Shown piece by piece: positions 44,359 to 58,138 of a stretch of DNA of 64,000 bases. The stretch is from Lingula anatina (lineage: Eukaryota > Brachiopoda > Lingulata > Lingulida > Lingulidae). The notes under the pieces were generated by a model. That model worked only from the letters and a program-made list of their open reading frames with translations. It had not been told where the DNA came from and did no database searches. The stretch covers positions 51,316 to 115,315 of the forward strand of contig NW_019775508.1 in NCBI RefSeq assembly GCF_001039355.2, read 5' to 3'. Made by a program: the position numbers and the translations under genes. Position 1 is the stretch's first letter. Each line of letters opens with the position of its first letter.

Positions 44359-47300
44359 ATAGATTTGCATGAGAGAAACAGAGAGATGCCAAGTGTACTA
44401 AATATGCAAAGTTTTGTGTGCCCAGAACCATCAACAAGACAGGTGCAACACTTACTTTATGGGTTTCCCAAATGAGAAGTCAGACATTAATTAGGATTTA
44501 ATAATATCAAGGACAAATCCATGATTCAGCTAGCATTTAAAACAATATCTATCATGCAGGTTTATAGACTAGTAAGGGACTCCACCTTTAATCCTCAAGT
44601 AGACAGATTGAAGTACTAGAATAAACAAAGTTTCAAGGATTTGCAACTGGCAACTAACAGGACATCTAAAAAACTATGAGCTCAGTGTGTTTTTTTTTTT
44701 TTTTTTGTTAGAAGCCTGTGTTTTAAAACACTGACAATAACACATGCACTTTACATATGCACAGTCCTGGTATTGTTGATAATCTTATGAGAGCAGTTTA
44801 TTTCATTCTGTGACTTAGTTTGATCTCCATACTTCAAAAGCTACCTATCATATAAATGTTGCAGTCAGATACTTAAATCAATGATTTGACATCTTAATGC
44901 ATTTGTCTGGTTAACCATGATGCTGATGTAAGTACAGTATTGATTGTAATCTAGATATTCTTTGATGATTGGGACTGTAAGACAGGTGCACACTATCATA
45001 TCAATCAATATTTTATGAATATTATGTTACTAAGTTGGTTACAATGTAATTGCCGTTATATTGTCTACAAATTAAACATCTCTTCATTCCCAAGTTGGCC
45101 ATAAGGAATGTCATTATGCAGTTGTTTTTTAAATGGATAGCTACCAGCATATATTGCACTGTGGATATTTAGTGGTCTGACTACATGCAATACTGAACTA
45201 GTATTGCCTTCAAAAGAATTATGTAAAAATTGAAGCAGACCTTCATTGCAAGAAAATTTAAAACTTGCAGTCAATTTGTTTTAGATATTTTTGCTTTTTT
45301 TTCTCTCTGTTGTGATAGTTATGATGCATGCAATACAGTTAAATGAGCATCCTAATTAGTTTGGAAAATTTTTGAAATATAACCTATGATGAGACACTAT
45401 ACTGACAATTATATAATGTATCCTTCATTTCAGAGAGCCACCTTGCAGTATGATGGACTTCACGACAAGCCTGTGAAACATTATTTCCATGATCCAAAGG
45501 TTAGACAGGCCATAACAAACATGACTTCGGTAAGCAGATTTTATTTTAGAAACCACTTAATAGAAGGCACGTAAATACTGCATGTGCCTTGATAGAATTT
45601 TTATGCTACATTTACATTGTTCATGCTAATAGTAAAAAAAAAACAATTATTGCACTGTTAAAATTGAATAATAACATAATTTCTTGTGGTGATAGGAAGT
45701 CATGTGGATGAATCTTGAATCATATTTGCATATAAATTAAATATTAAATGAGGGAATTATTTAAAGTGGTTGTAATATAGCAACTCTTATATTCACATAA
45801 CAAATATTTTTGTACATCATTCTGCATGGCATAATTTAATTTTGCAATCTTTTTTATCCTTTTTAGCCCAGATCCAGGGATAAAGTATCCAAAGAGCATG
45901 TGGTAAGAAGGAAGGTGGACCATCACATGGCAAGGCATAGATTTATTGTAAGTGCATTCAACTGATGGTCCCATGTGCGTGAAGTCAATTTTTAATCACT
46001 GTTTTGTCTGGCAAAATGTTTTGCAGGTCACAGTGGTGCAGAAGTTCTGTAAATTGTGTATTATATTCATTTACAATGCATGTGGCAGCTTCTAGCTTAG
46101 CACTTATCAGCACAAACAGTTGCAATGATACATGAATAGAGGTCTCATCCAGCGCTTATGCTGTAATAAATATCTTCACAGACAATGGCATTATGAATAT
46201 GGGTATGTTGGATATTTGATGAGTGTTTTATCAACAAGTGCAGTACTAAATCTTAGGGTTTTTTTTGCATGATTCCAACATGTTTTTTATTTGTTCATTT
46301 CATTTTTTGTGTATGATAGCAGAAATCCCAATCGCCTGCAGAATCAGCAGGTGGTGGTAAAGAAAAGGTAAAGTTCAGAACTACTCTGTATGGCACTCAC
46401 TGGCAATATTAATACGTTCATAACTCCACAGTTATTGTGTTTTCCACTTGCGGATCCAGGATTTTGCTTTGAGGGTGGGAGGGGAGGGGGCAGGGGGGGG
46501 GACAAATATTTGGCTTGCTCCAATCTAGATCTGCAGTTATGAAATAGTAAATATGGACCATTTCACTGGTATGATATGTAGGGTACAGGGATAAAAAAAT
46601 AACTTGATTTTGTCTCTTTTTGCTATGTTGTTAAAGGAGAAGAGGGAACTACCGGAGAGAAGGGGGGATGGAAGGGACATGTGGCCCACAGTGACTCCTG
46701 GAACCGCTGTTTTTATCCTAGATGTTAACCCACCTTGCAAATCTTTTGGTTCACACCATTTAGGCTTATCACATTCAGCACCAGTGTATTTCATTTATCC
46801 TGAAATATCTGTTGGTATATAGAAACCTTTTTATTTTGAAATGTTTTGTTTGCTGGGTAAAAGAGGTTACATGGGTATACATGTAGTTTCATTTAAGTGG
46901 TTTCTTGAAGTTTGATTTAAAGGTCATATTTTATATCTAAGAAGTTAATTTAATCATATTTGCAAAAGTGTAATGGGTCTCAAATATTTTCAGACATGTT
47001 TTGAAAAATAACCAAATGTTAGAAAAAAACTTAGCCTTTTATTGTAACCTAAAGTGCATTTTTACTCAAACAATTGCAGGCACTTTTATAACCTTTCTTT
47101 TATTTTGTAGAGGTGTCACAAAAGTAGTTCTTTAGATGTTGAACTTGCTTCCAGTCAGCTTGCACATTTGGCACACTTGCACATCTCTATATGTTATTAT
47201 TTGCCTCATTTTACGGAACTATCAGAACTATTTAAAATAAGTCTAAGGCAAAGCTTTGAAATGTAGAGAGCAATACTTTTAGGAGGTTATTATTGCTAGT

Positions 47301-50300
47301 TTTATATCTATATTGAAAGACAGCTGGTATTTACATGTCAATTTAAACATGCTGCAATAATTAGGAATCAAAAAGATCATGTAAAAATCTCAGAGGAGCT
47401 ATCAATCACATTTGTATAGCATGCTACCTCTAGTAATCAAGGCAGATTACCTCTCTTGGGATTAAAGTGGTTTCTTTTTCAGTGCATTACTGCTTTATTT
47501 CTTCCATGGCACACCTTGCATTTATATTAATTAGGGTCTTGTTATTTTATTATTTTTTCTTTTTTTTTGTCTTGAATACTTGTTATGTACTCCAATTTGA
47601 AATGATCAGCAAACAGCCTTGCTAATTAACTGACCATTTTAATTGAGTTGTGTTTAGATTGATCTCTTATACACACCTCTGTTATGTTCAGTCTGTTGAT
47701 TATTTTGAGAGATGACATGCATGAACCTTACAGTGGACTTTAGAGGTAGAATCAGATATATTTATATTACCATTTATTGATAAAAAGATTAATCAACAAA
47801 ATACTACAAACATTTACAAGCAAAATTGAACAGGTATGAATTTAACCAAATTCAATATGGCCATTTGTTTCTTTGAACAATAAGTCTAATAACATAAAAA
47901 TTGCTAACAGTTAAAATTATTTTCATTCCAGCATCCCTGGCTACCAGAGGCAGCCTATGAGTACACTCCCAGGGTGGGGAGAAAAATACGTTCTCAGCTG
48001 TTGGGATTTGGGAAGGGACTCAGGAAAACACGCAGGTTTGTAACATATATAATGAATATAAAATCTATGGATTTTCATTGACATAGTTTACAGTGTATGG
48101 ATAAACTTTACATGTCTGTTTTGTTTGTCTGAATTTGACATGATTAGTTGAGTTTTTCTCCCAGAAAGACAGTAAAAGTTTTAATGAATTATGCAAGATG
48201 TACATATATGTAGCAAAATTGGAATATGTTTGTGTTAGTGTAGGCACCAAAATAAAAATATGGGGCATGTGTTCATGCTATGGTTTTCTGTTCCAGACCC
48301 CACCACGGTGGGTATCCCATCCTCAGAAGTGTTCCTCCCCACAATCTCTCCAAGACGGAGGCTGAAAGGCTGATCAACACAGCCACTAACATGCTGGTTG
48401 CCACAGTAAGTCTTCTGATTGCACGTATGTACATGTATATAAATCAACTTATCACTAGGAATTGGATGCTTCCTCATTTAAGCAGACTTAAATGCTCACC
48501 AGTATCATAGTTTGCAGTTTGTCATGAATTGAGTTGATTTGTTTCTGTTTGCAGGAAAGGAGACTCTTTATTTTACTCGTTCATTATATATATTTAAAAA
48601 AGTGTTAGCAAACTGAGCTAAATAATTCAAAGCTGGAGTCTCTGTTTGTAAAATTATGTGCTATTCAGCAGTTTACCAGCGTGGGACTTATATTTTCCAT
48701 ATGATTAATATATCAGGTATTAATCAAGTGAAAATACAGTTAATTAAGAGTGCCCACTCTCTTGCACACCATAGTACCATACATTAGCCAAGACAATTAT
48801 CTTAATGAATTAGTGACTTATGGCTAAGGAATTGTGATATAAATTACTTGGCAGCATGATCCAGTCATGGTCTTGTCATCAAAACAACTTAGTAATATAT
48901 TGCTCTTGTTGAAAAGGATATTTATCAGTTAATAATCCATGGATTTTTACTCTGTTACTTTATTTTATTTATTTATATCTTTTTTTTTTCAGGAAGTTTA
49001 TGATATTTTACCAGGACGAGCAAGGTACAGGAGAGTTACTGCTGAGGTTTGTACAAGTCACTTTTGCCAAGTTTTATAGTTGGTAATATTATCATACTGA
49101 AAAAATAAGAATCATGATAACTTTAACAAATACTTAAATAATAGAGAGCACTAATAAGGGTCAAATCGAATAAAATCATCAACAATAACATGAAAAGTCA
49201 GGATTTCTTAATGCATCATGTCTCTTGTTTTTTTAATTATGGAATAACTGTTATATTATATTATATTATATTATTACTTATAAAAGTACTATTTCTTCCA
49301 AAAGAAATTTATTATTTTAACATTGAAACTATAATGTGTTTGATAAACTTTTTGATAAACTAATTCTTTTAACTCCAGCCCCTTGATATATATATTATAA
49401 TATCTTTTTTAGGGTATAGCTCATGAAACAGGGTTACCTGAGATTGCTAAAGAAGATCTGCCACCAAGACCTAAGGTTAGTTTTAGCAGATCAATATAGC
49501 TTAATTGCCATAAACAATTAGTGTATCCCAAATAGATTAACAAAGATTATACATTTTATTTAATTGTGTACTTCAACTTGAGCCCAAATGCTTAATTTTT
49601 CAATGGTTTATGATGTATAATAATTGTATGTTCTGTGCAATAGGCGATTTTATTTAATGTTGTTAATTCATTTTTTCTAGACTGCTCAGGGGGAGAGAAA
49701 GCGTCCTTACACTGCCAAATACACTTGGGACATAAATGGCAGAAGAGTGCCTGTACAGAGACGCAGGGTGAGGAACAACTAGATATTTGACTGTAAACCA
49801 ATGAACAAATATTTTTTTATTTGTGTTCACTGTTAATAAGTAATTATTATTCAAGCCTTATGGCATCATTGCTATTTCAGGCAAAATAATCCTAGTAAAG
49901 TTTAAGTCTTAGCAAAACATGTGGGGTTTTATGTACATAGAGCATCTTATATTTTTATCCAGAGTTTTGATGACAGTGCCTATATAACCAAGGACAGTGC
50001 TAGTTCCCAGGGGAGTTCAGTACATGATGATATCCATGATGAGGAGAGAGACCCTAATGACCCCATAGCACCCTGGCTCAGGTAGGCTAAATAATAATGA
50101 ATTAAATCAATACATTGATTTTGATATTGACTTTAATGATTGTATGGAATTTATTGAAGGAAATGACTATAATAATAAATTATTATGTGCTTTGAATTTG
50201 GAGAATAAAAAAAGTCAGAGGGATATTCTGTGGTTATGAACAATGTTTATGTCGCTTCAGAACTAGGATGCAGGAGGCTCCACGTGAAAATGCCTTGGAC

Positions 50301-53300
50301 AATAAGTGGGTCCATCAGGCACCTGCTGCCTCCACCAGCAGTACCAGCGAGACTGAGGATGCACACGGGAGGCTGAGGAAACCCAATCCACCATCAGGAC
50401 CTAAGTCCTCAGTTGTCAGGCCAAAGTCTGCAAAATACAGACAAGGGTAAGTTTTAAAGACTTCAGATTTTTCAATAATGAAACTGCTACACTAACAACT
50501 AATTGATTAACAGAGTTGCCAAGGTAATTAATGCTTATTAGAAAATTAATGTTTGCATATTAAAGTGGACACATTTTTCTTTATTAACTTTGTTTGATTT
50601 GCTTTTGTAGTTTTGAAAATTATATTGAATATTAAACTTACTCAAAGGAAAGCAGAAATTGCAAATGTTCTGAATTCTACACTTTGCAGGTCTTTGTCAG
50701 CACTAAATGTAGACTTAACAGGATTGTAAGTTGATGACTAAATTTACTCACTTTCCTTTTATCTTCAATATTTCTAAGTTTTCTTTCAGTTTCTCTTCAG
50801 GCTATTGCATTTGATTTACGGCAACATGTCTTAAATCCTTAGGATATAAACAGTTGATGCAATAAATTGGGAAGGTGGCTGTTAAACTATGACGATAGTT
50901 GATAAAACATTGTCTAACATTAGGAACTCTGAGAAGAGTTTAAATAGATAAAAAAAATTATATTTATAGAAAGCATCTTTTGTACAGAAAAGTACATCAA
51001 ATTCTATCATTTTCTATAAAGCCGTAACATCAGTGCAAAAAGTTATAATCTGAAGCACTTTCTAATCATTCCTTATAATTACAGCAGATAGAAGTTGTGT
51101 CTGACATGATTATAAGGGCTGAAGAACCATTTTCATTGCTGTTAAATTTATTGTAAAAATTATATTTTCTATTTTGTCTTTGATGAGATTCTTTTTGCTT
51201 ACCACTTTTGTTGTTCTTTATAGAAATGTGACTATTTTATTTTCTTTTGCATTTTACCCTTTCTAGGTATATTTCAGATGTTTTTCAACCTTTTCTATAG
51301 TTTTTATCTAAAGCCATTTGTTCTTTTTTTATAATTTTATTTAGATGTGAATTTGTATTGTCATCAGATTGAAATGTTTTATTTGCTACTGTCTAAAAGC
51401 AGGAACTTTTATTTACTGAATGGATTTTAAAAAATTCTGTATATTTCCTTTGAAACAAGTAATCATTAGAAAAATACTCAAGTGGATTGTGGTATTTTAC
51501 CTAGTAAAAAGTTTCAAAACTTGAATTTTTAATGATATATTTTATGTGTATCAACTTTGTTTATAAACAGGGAGCGTCCGCCGCCACAAGAGCCACAGGA
51601 CCTCAAACCTCTCGAACAGAAAGTGCTGAGTAATGAGTCCCTGGGGATCTATGATGACCCTGGGGAGGAAGACATTTTGGTGGATGAGGGGACGCAAACA
51701 GTGGAGAATGTCAGTACACAGACTGACAGGGAATTGCTGCTCAGATATGACCATGTATGTTAAAAGTTACATGTATATACTTTGACACAATCTTAGCTGC
51801 AGTACTTTGATATGGGGATCTTTATTATTGATTTGTAACTTATAAAAACAGTTTTGATACTATTGAATCTTTTGTTTTTAACTTTAAAATGCACTTCTTT
51901 TTATACTAAAATTTAGTGGGTCATATTTGAATGCAAACTTTTTCTAGGTTCTAGCTAGACTTTAGAATATTTTTCTCAAATTAAAGAGCTGAATACTACT
52001 GTAAGTGAATTATTGCATCCAATCACACATCAAGCACTAAATATGCCTTGCACTAATTCCAATTCAAACTGCTTCATGCTCCAAGGAAAAACAGGGATTA
52101 TGGACTGAATTTAGATTGTTTATGAAATATCTTTATATCTTTCAGGCTGAGCAGGTGGTAAGTGGCACAGATCTGTGTATGTACTACATCTATGTCCACA
52201 CTGGTAACAAGATAGGGTCCAGCACCAAGGCTGAGGTCCACATTACTCTGTATGGAGACAAAGGACGATCAGAGCTACAAGTACTGGACAAGTCAGAGAG
52301 ACACAAAATTAAGTTCAAGAAGGGACAGGTAATATAATATGCATTGAATTTTGCTTTTTGTTACATTTCTTATTTACTAGTTTATTGTAAAATAAGTGGT
52401 TAGATTTTTTACAAAGAAATGCTTAAGACAGAATGTTATTTTGTGAAAAAAGCAAAGAAAAGCATAGGTGTTACAGTACATAAAAATGTTGATTTCTTCA
52501 TGATTAAAGAAATGATTTTTTCTTTTCAGGAGGATTTGTTTAAAATAGAAACTCACTATTTAGGCCCACTAACCAAGGTAAAAATTGGACATGATAGAAC
52601 TGAGCTAGGTAAGTGAATTATGGTAATCCTGTGGCCTTTCAGAGGCTGATACAGTAAACAATTATAATACTGACTCTATGGAACAAGTATGTTTAAATAA
52701 TCTGTCATGCCAATAAGTATAATGTTAATATTTAGTTTACAGTCAACCCACAGTTTATAAACGTCTTGGTATTTTCAGAGTTTCAGTTTATTTACCCATG
52801 GATATTTTAATATCATGAAATTCAATACTTTTGATATTTCAATGTAAATTGTATTTTAATTTAAAAGAAACCTGTCCTGATTTGCTGTTATTTTAAGTTT
52901 AACATATATGCATCTGTCCATTTGACAGCATTTGCTGCCTTGTTACACATGTAACAGAATGATAGTCTTTTTTCTTCACTCCAGAGTTTGCATGGTACCT
53001 AGAGAGTGTCAGTGTGGATGACCACCATGATGGTATGAGCTACTTCTTCCCTTGTAACATGTGGTTGTCTGCCATTGATGGGGACAAAAAGACAATCAGA
53101 GAGCTGGAACTCTCCACAAGTCGCAGGATACCATCAGGTGAGCTAGGAAATAGTTCCTTCAAGAAACATGACAGATATTATGTTTGGATCACTGTGACAA
53201 TGGTTCTGATTAGATAGCAAGTCTTTTTCTACCTGTCTTATTAGTTCTGTATTTTATAGGATACCGTAGTTGTGTAAAGTCTGAAAATATTCAGATAATA

Positions 53301-54924
53301 ATTACTTTTTTCCATATAGACGGTTTGTGTGTGCACCACCTCTGTTTAAATTGGCCAATTTTTCATCATGAACTGAACTTCATAAAATTTCCCCAGGATT
53401 TTGTTATAAATTGTAATTTTCCACAGAAAATTGAGAACTCTTGTTTACTGCATTTTGTAGAACTTGTCCACCACAACTCTTGAGGTGATGTCCCTTTTTT
53501 TTGTCTTCCATGCAATATTACCTGTCGTATCCTCTAGTTAATAATGAATTCAGTTACAAGTTATTTATTATGAAATGTACTTTATTTTTCAGACAAAGAG
53601 ACCACAGATTCACCAAGTGAGTCAGCAACCTCAAGAGAAACTAGTCCAGGAAGATCAAGAACGCCAACAAAGAAACATAAAAAGAAAAAGAGAAGTAGGA
53701 GTGGGAGCATAAGAAGCCGCAGTAGAAGCAGCAGCAGCAACAGCAGCAAGAGACAAAGTAGGAGTGGAAGTAGAAGTAGGTCAAGATCAAAATCAAGGTC
53801 ATCATCAAGGTCAAGGTCTAGGTCACAGTCACGTAGTGATAGAAGTAGAAGTAGAAGCAGAAGTTCCAGCAGATCTAGATCAGAACCAGAGACAGACCGT
53901 ACCAGCATGCAGGGTCAGAGAAGTGAGCGCAGTCCCAGTGATATTGTTGAGAAAACACCCCGAGGTCCACGCATCCATTATAAAGAACGAGAAGAGAAGA
54001 AGACTTCTCCTCCAACATCTATAACAGCAAGTGAAAACGATGATGGGGAGAAAGAAAGACATGAAGATTCTGGAGAGCCAGAAGACAGGGTCAGAAGAGA
54101 GCAGAAGAGTCCAGAAGTTCATGATGATTTTGAGTCTGACAAACCAGTGCTATCTGCCAGACAGACCCCAATGGTGCATGATGACGACATTGACAGCCAG
54201 GTCACTCCTCGTATAGAGGATCCTGAGGCAGTGGAAGGACCAAAAGAAGTACGTCTCTCTGTGGTGGGAGAGGAGGAGGAGACGGCCATAGAGAAAGGAG
54301 ATAGTGAAAAACCTGAAAAGGAGGATAAGGTATACCCATACACATTATACATAACTTAACAATATTCTTTTTGGTATTCATAGCTTGGACACATTGTTAA
54401 ATAATGCACTATTTAATGTTAGAGAAGACATTCCTTTCACTGGTGTTTCTAAATTTTCCTCAAAAAGTTTGATTCTTGGTCAGAAACCTTGCTCATGACT
54501 AACAATTACTAAAAGTAAATCTGAATGTTATTGTTTCTTATTGCTGTAGATGCTAGAAGAATCAAAAGAAGAGGAAAGTGCTGAAGACAAGGGAAAAGCT
54601 TATATGGAAGGATTTAAGGTACATTGCAGTTGTCTTATATTAAAACGTTGTTTCCAGCATTTTTTAGTGTAGTTCTTACATTATATAAGAATGATGAAAG
54701 TGATATATACAGTGTATCTATTTAATGTGTAAGTCTGATATTAGGTGTATAATGTAGCCTAGATAATCAGGCTTGTAGTCAATAATTTCAAAGAGAGATT
54801 CTTATTCCAAAAAAGGTAACCTTTCTACTCCTGGACCCTTAGTTTACCCGATTGGAACCTAGATCAAATTTTGATGCAGAGGTGACCTTTTTTGACTTAG
54901 AGGGCTGATACTAAACATTCTATG

Positions 54925-54985
<61 letters not shown>

Positions 54986-55394
54986 TCTGTTATTATAGGC
55001 TGCTTTGGCAATACAGAAGAAATCCAGTGAATCTGAGAAGTCTCCAAGTGGATCTGAAAGTGAGTCTGAGAGCAGGCAGCGCAGACGAGGGCCAAGCATT
55101 CACCGTGCTGCAAGGGATAACAACCATGAAAGAGTAAAAGAACTTATTCAGAACAATCCTGACCTGATCAAGTAAGTAGAAGGTTAAAATTAAGAAAGTA
55201 TATTATATTGATAGCATTGTTGAACAGACTAGCATTTGCAGGCATCAATGCCCCCCCCTTTTATATTCTCCCCTGCCCCATCCAGTTGTCTACTCCTAAG
55301 ATCTAAAGAAGCAGGATAAAAATCAATTTATGCATTGGTTCCATTTAGGATGAAATAATTAAATTAATTAATTAGCTGTATTATAACATATATT

Positions 55395-55430
<36 letters not shown>

Positions 55431-57654
55431 TATTCATTATCTCCAGCATGATAAAATTGTAATTATCTCCAGGTCTGTTGATGAGCGTGGCTGGTCAGCC
55501 TTGCACACTGCGGCCTCAGCTGGACATGTGGACATTGTGAAGTGGCTGGCTGTGAACGGGGCTGACTTGAGCCAGGAAACCCCCACAGGATACACACCTG
55601 TACACTTGGCTGCATTAGAGGGGCATGTCTCATGTCTTATGGTAGGTATTAGAACTACTTGTTGTTGTTGTGTATTTGGCTACTTACAGAAGTACCTTAT
55701 TGTCCCTGCAAGCTTTTATTGTGCAAGTTCTTTTTTTTTTTTTTTAATGAAAGTGTATTGAAATAGGACAGAATACAGATAGTGTTACAATGAACATTTG
55801 TAAGATTTGATTGTGTTATGCTTGATTTGTGTGTCTTTTTTTCAAATTGATATTATTTTTTTTATTAGGTCTTTTATTATAATTATTAGATATTAACATA
55901 TATTGTATTGTAAGGATCTAAAATGTGAAAAGCATACCACATTTGGTTTTCAAATAGTTTTAATATGAGAATATTTATAAATAAATTTTAAAAAATATAT
56001 TTTTAAAGGAATTTTGTATTTCACTAGATGATATCCCATGGAATATGAGTATTTACTGTGTTCCACATTCAGGTCTTGGTGGCAATGGGTGCTCAGATTA
56101 GCCCGCTGACTCTGGACGGTCTCACTCCTCTTCACCTTGCTGCCATGAGTGGCCACATGGAGACGTGCAAGTGGCTGGTGGCAAACCGGGCCAAAATTGA
56201 TGCTGTGGCCAGTGATGACCGCACCCCTCTGTCCGTTGCAATGGACTACCAGCATGAGGAGGTGTCTGAGTTTCTGAGGAGGTGTGAGGATGAACTTCAT
56301 GACCCAGCCAGCACCTTTGCACAGCTGAGGACTAACACTAGAACTGGGTGAGTTTTTTGACTTGTTGGTATTTCTACATTTTGGTTGAAACTGTTATGAA
56401 GTAGAATAATCAGTCTTTATACAGAGACTGGTTAACTAAAACTCTTTTATTTACTGTATGCTAAATTTTTAAGACTAGCTACATGAAGTCCACAATTTTG
56501 ATGTGGTTTTACATCTAGATCGTACTGTGAGTCCATAGGCCTTTTCACATTGAGCATCATATTTTAATGCAACTGTACCTTCCACCTAAACAGCAGGAAG
56601 CAAACTTGCAGAAAACTTGTGAAAGGGAGTTAAGTCCCCCGTGGCTTAATTACACTGCAACCTCTCAAAGCATACTGGTACAGTTGTATTGAAGATATAA
56701 AATTCCATTAAAAAGGCCTGATGTTGTCCCTCATGAACAAAGCACCTGTTCTTTAAGCTGACCATTTTATACAATGTGGCAGGTTGTTGCAATTAAGTGA
56801 TCTGCTTCCCGAGTCTTACAACAATTTTAGAGTAATTTGAAGATTCAGTATTAATATTTAATAAAGATCAGTTATGAAGAGAATAAACATTTGTGAAAGT
56901 TGAAAAAAATGTAAATGCAAAATATCTAATTTGAAATAAAATATTTTTCTTCTCAGCAATGACCTTGGCAAGATCTCAGAAGTAGATGAGCCAGGCACAG
57001 ACAGTGACAAGGAGTCTCTTCAAGTAGAACCTGGCTGGACAGATGACAAGGTATGTCCACAGATATAGTTTTATTCCAAGTTTATCAATGTATTATCTAT
57101 TCTTTTAGATGTTGCGGTGCACATGGAAAGACACATTTTCAAGCCCAACATTTTAACAAGAGTCCTCAAAAGAGAAAAGCACATTTTGAAATTTTCGGTA
57201 GATCTTGAAGTCGTCCAATCATTTACAAATATCTTTCTGTATTAAGGAGCAAACTCCCAGCAGACCTCATTCTGCCCGAAGTCGCCCTTCATCTGCCATC
57301 GTAGTGGCTTCAGGAGAGTCTCCAGATGGTGCTGAGGAGGGTGAGGAAGAGGAGAATGTGGCACATGAAACGGAAGAAGAGCTTGAGGTGGGTATTGTTG
57401 AAAGAATGTCTTTATATGGATTTCATGGGTATTTACTAACCTTTTCTGCCTATAGTTTCTCTGTTTTTCAAACAAGCCAATAGCCATTTTTCATATTTAT
57501 ANTATTCTCCCCTGCCCCATCCAGTTGTCTACTCCTAAGATCTAAAGAAGCAGGATAAAAATCAATTTATGCATTGGTTCCATTTAGGATGAAATAATTA
57601 AATATAATTAAAATAATTAAATTAATTAATTAGCTGTATTATAACATATATTGA

Positions 57655-57697
<43 letters not shown>

Positions 57698-58100
57698 TAT
57701 TCATTATCTCCAGCATGATAAAATTGTAATTATCTCCAGGTCTGTTGATGAGCGTGGCTGGTCAGCCTTGCACACTGCGGCCTCAGCTGGACATGTGGAC
57801 ATTGTGAAGTGGCTGGCTGTGAACGGGGCTGACTTGAGCCAGGAAACCCCCACAGGATACACACCTGTACACTTAGCTGCATTAGAGGGGCATGTCTCAT
57901 GTCTTATGGTAGGTATTAGAACTACTTGTTGTTGTTGTGTATTTGGCTACTTACAGAAGTACCTTAGTGTCCCTGCTGCAAGTTCTTTTTTTTTTAATGA
58001 AAGTGTATTGAAATAGGACAGAATACAGATAGTGTTACAATGAACATTTGTAAGATTTGATTGTGTTATGCTTGATTTGTGTGTCTTTTTTTCAAATTGA

Positions 58101-58138
<38 letters not shown>

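Larger units (their letters stand above)
41850..46316. repeat. Large direct repeat, copy B
   Basis: It begins immediately after the N, at sequence equal to 35622 onward. It includes galectin exon copies (42270-42358 and 42845-42868, minus) and the five PLAT/ankyrin exons. Coding differences from copy A are few, for example GCT to TCT in exon 1 (EALNN to ESLNN). It is read as the start of the next contig, from the other haplotype. Confidence 0.85.

Noticed and set aside
38449-45947. Two neighbouring paralogous genes with the same first exons
   Set aside because: Near-identity extends through introns and stops exactly at a single N; allelic contig overlap explains it better.
53582-53908. 108-codon reverse poly-Leu frame
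   Set aside because: Shadow of the Arg/Ser tract.
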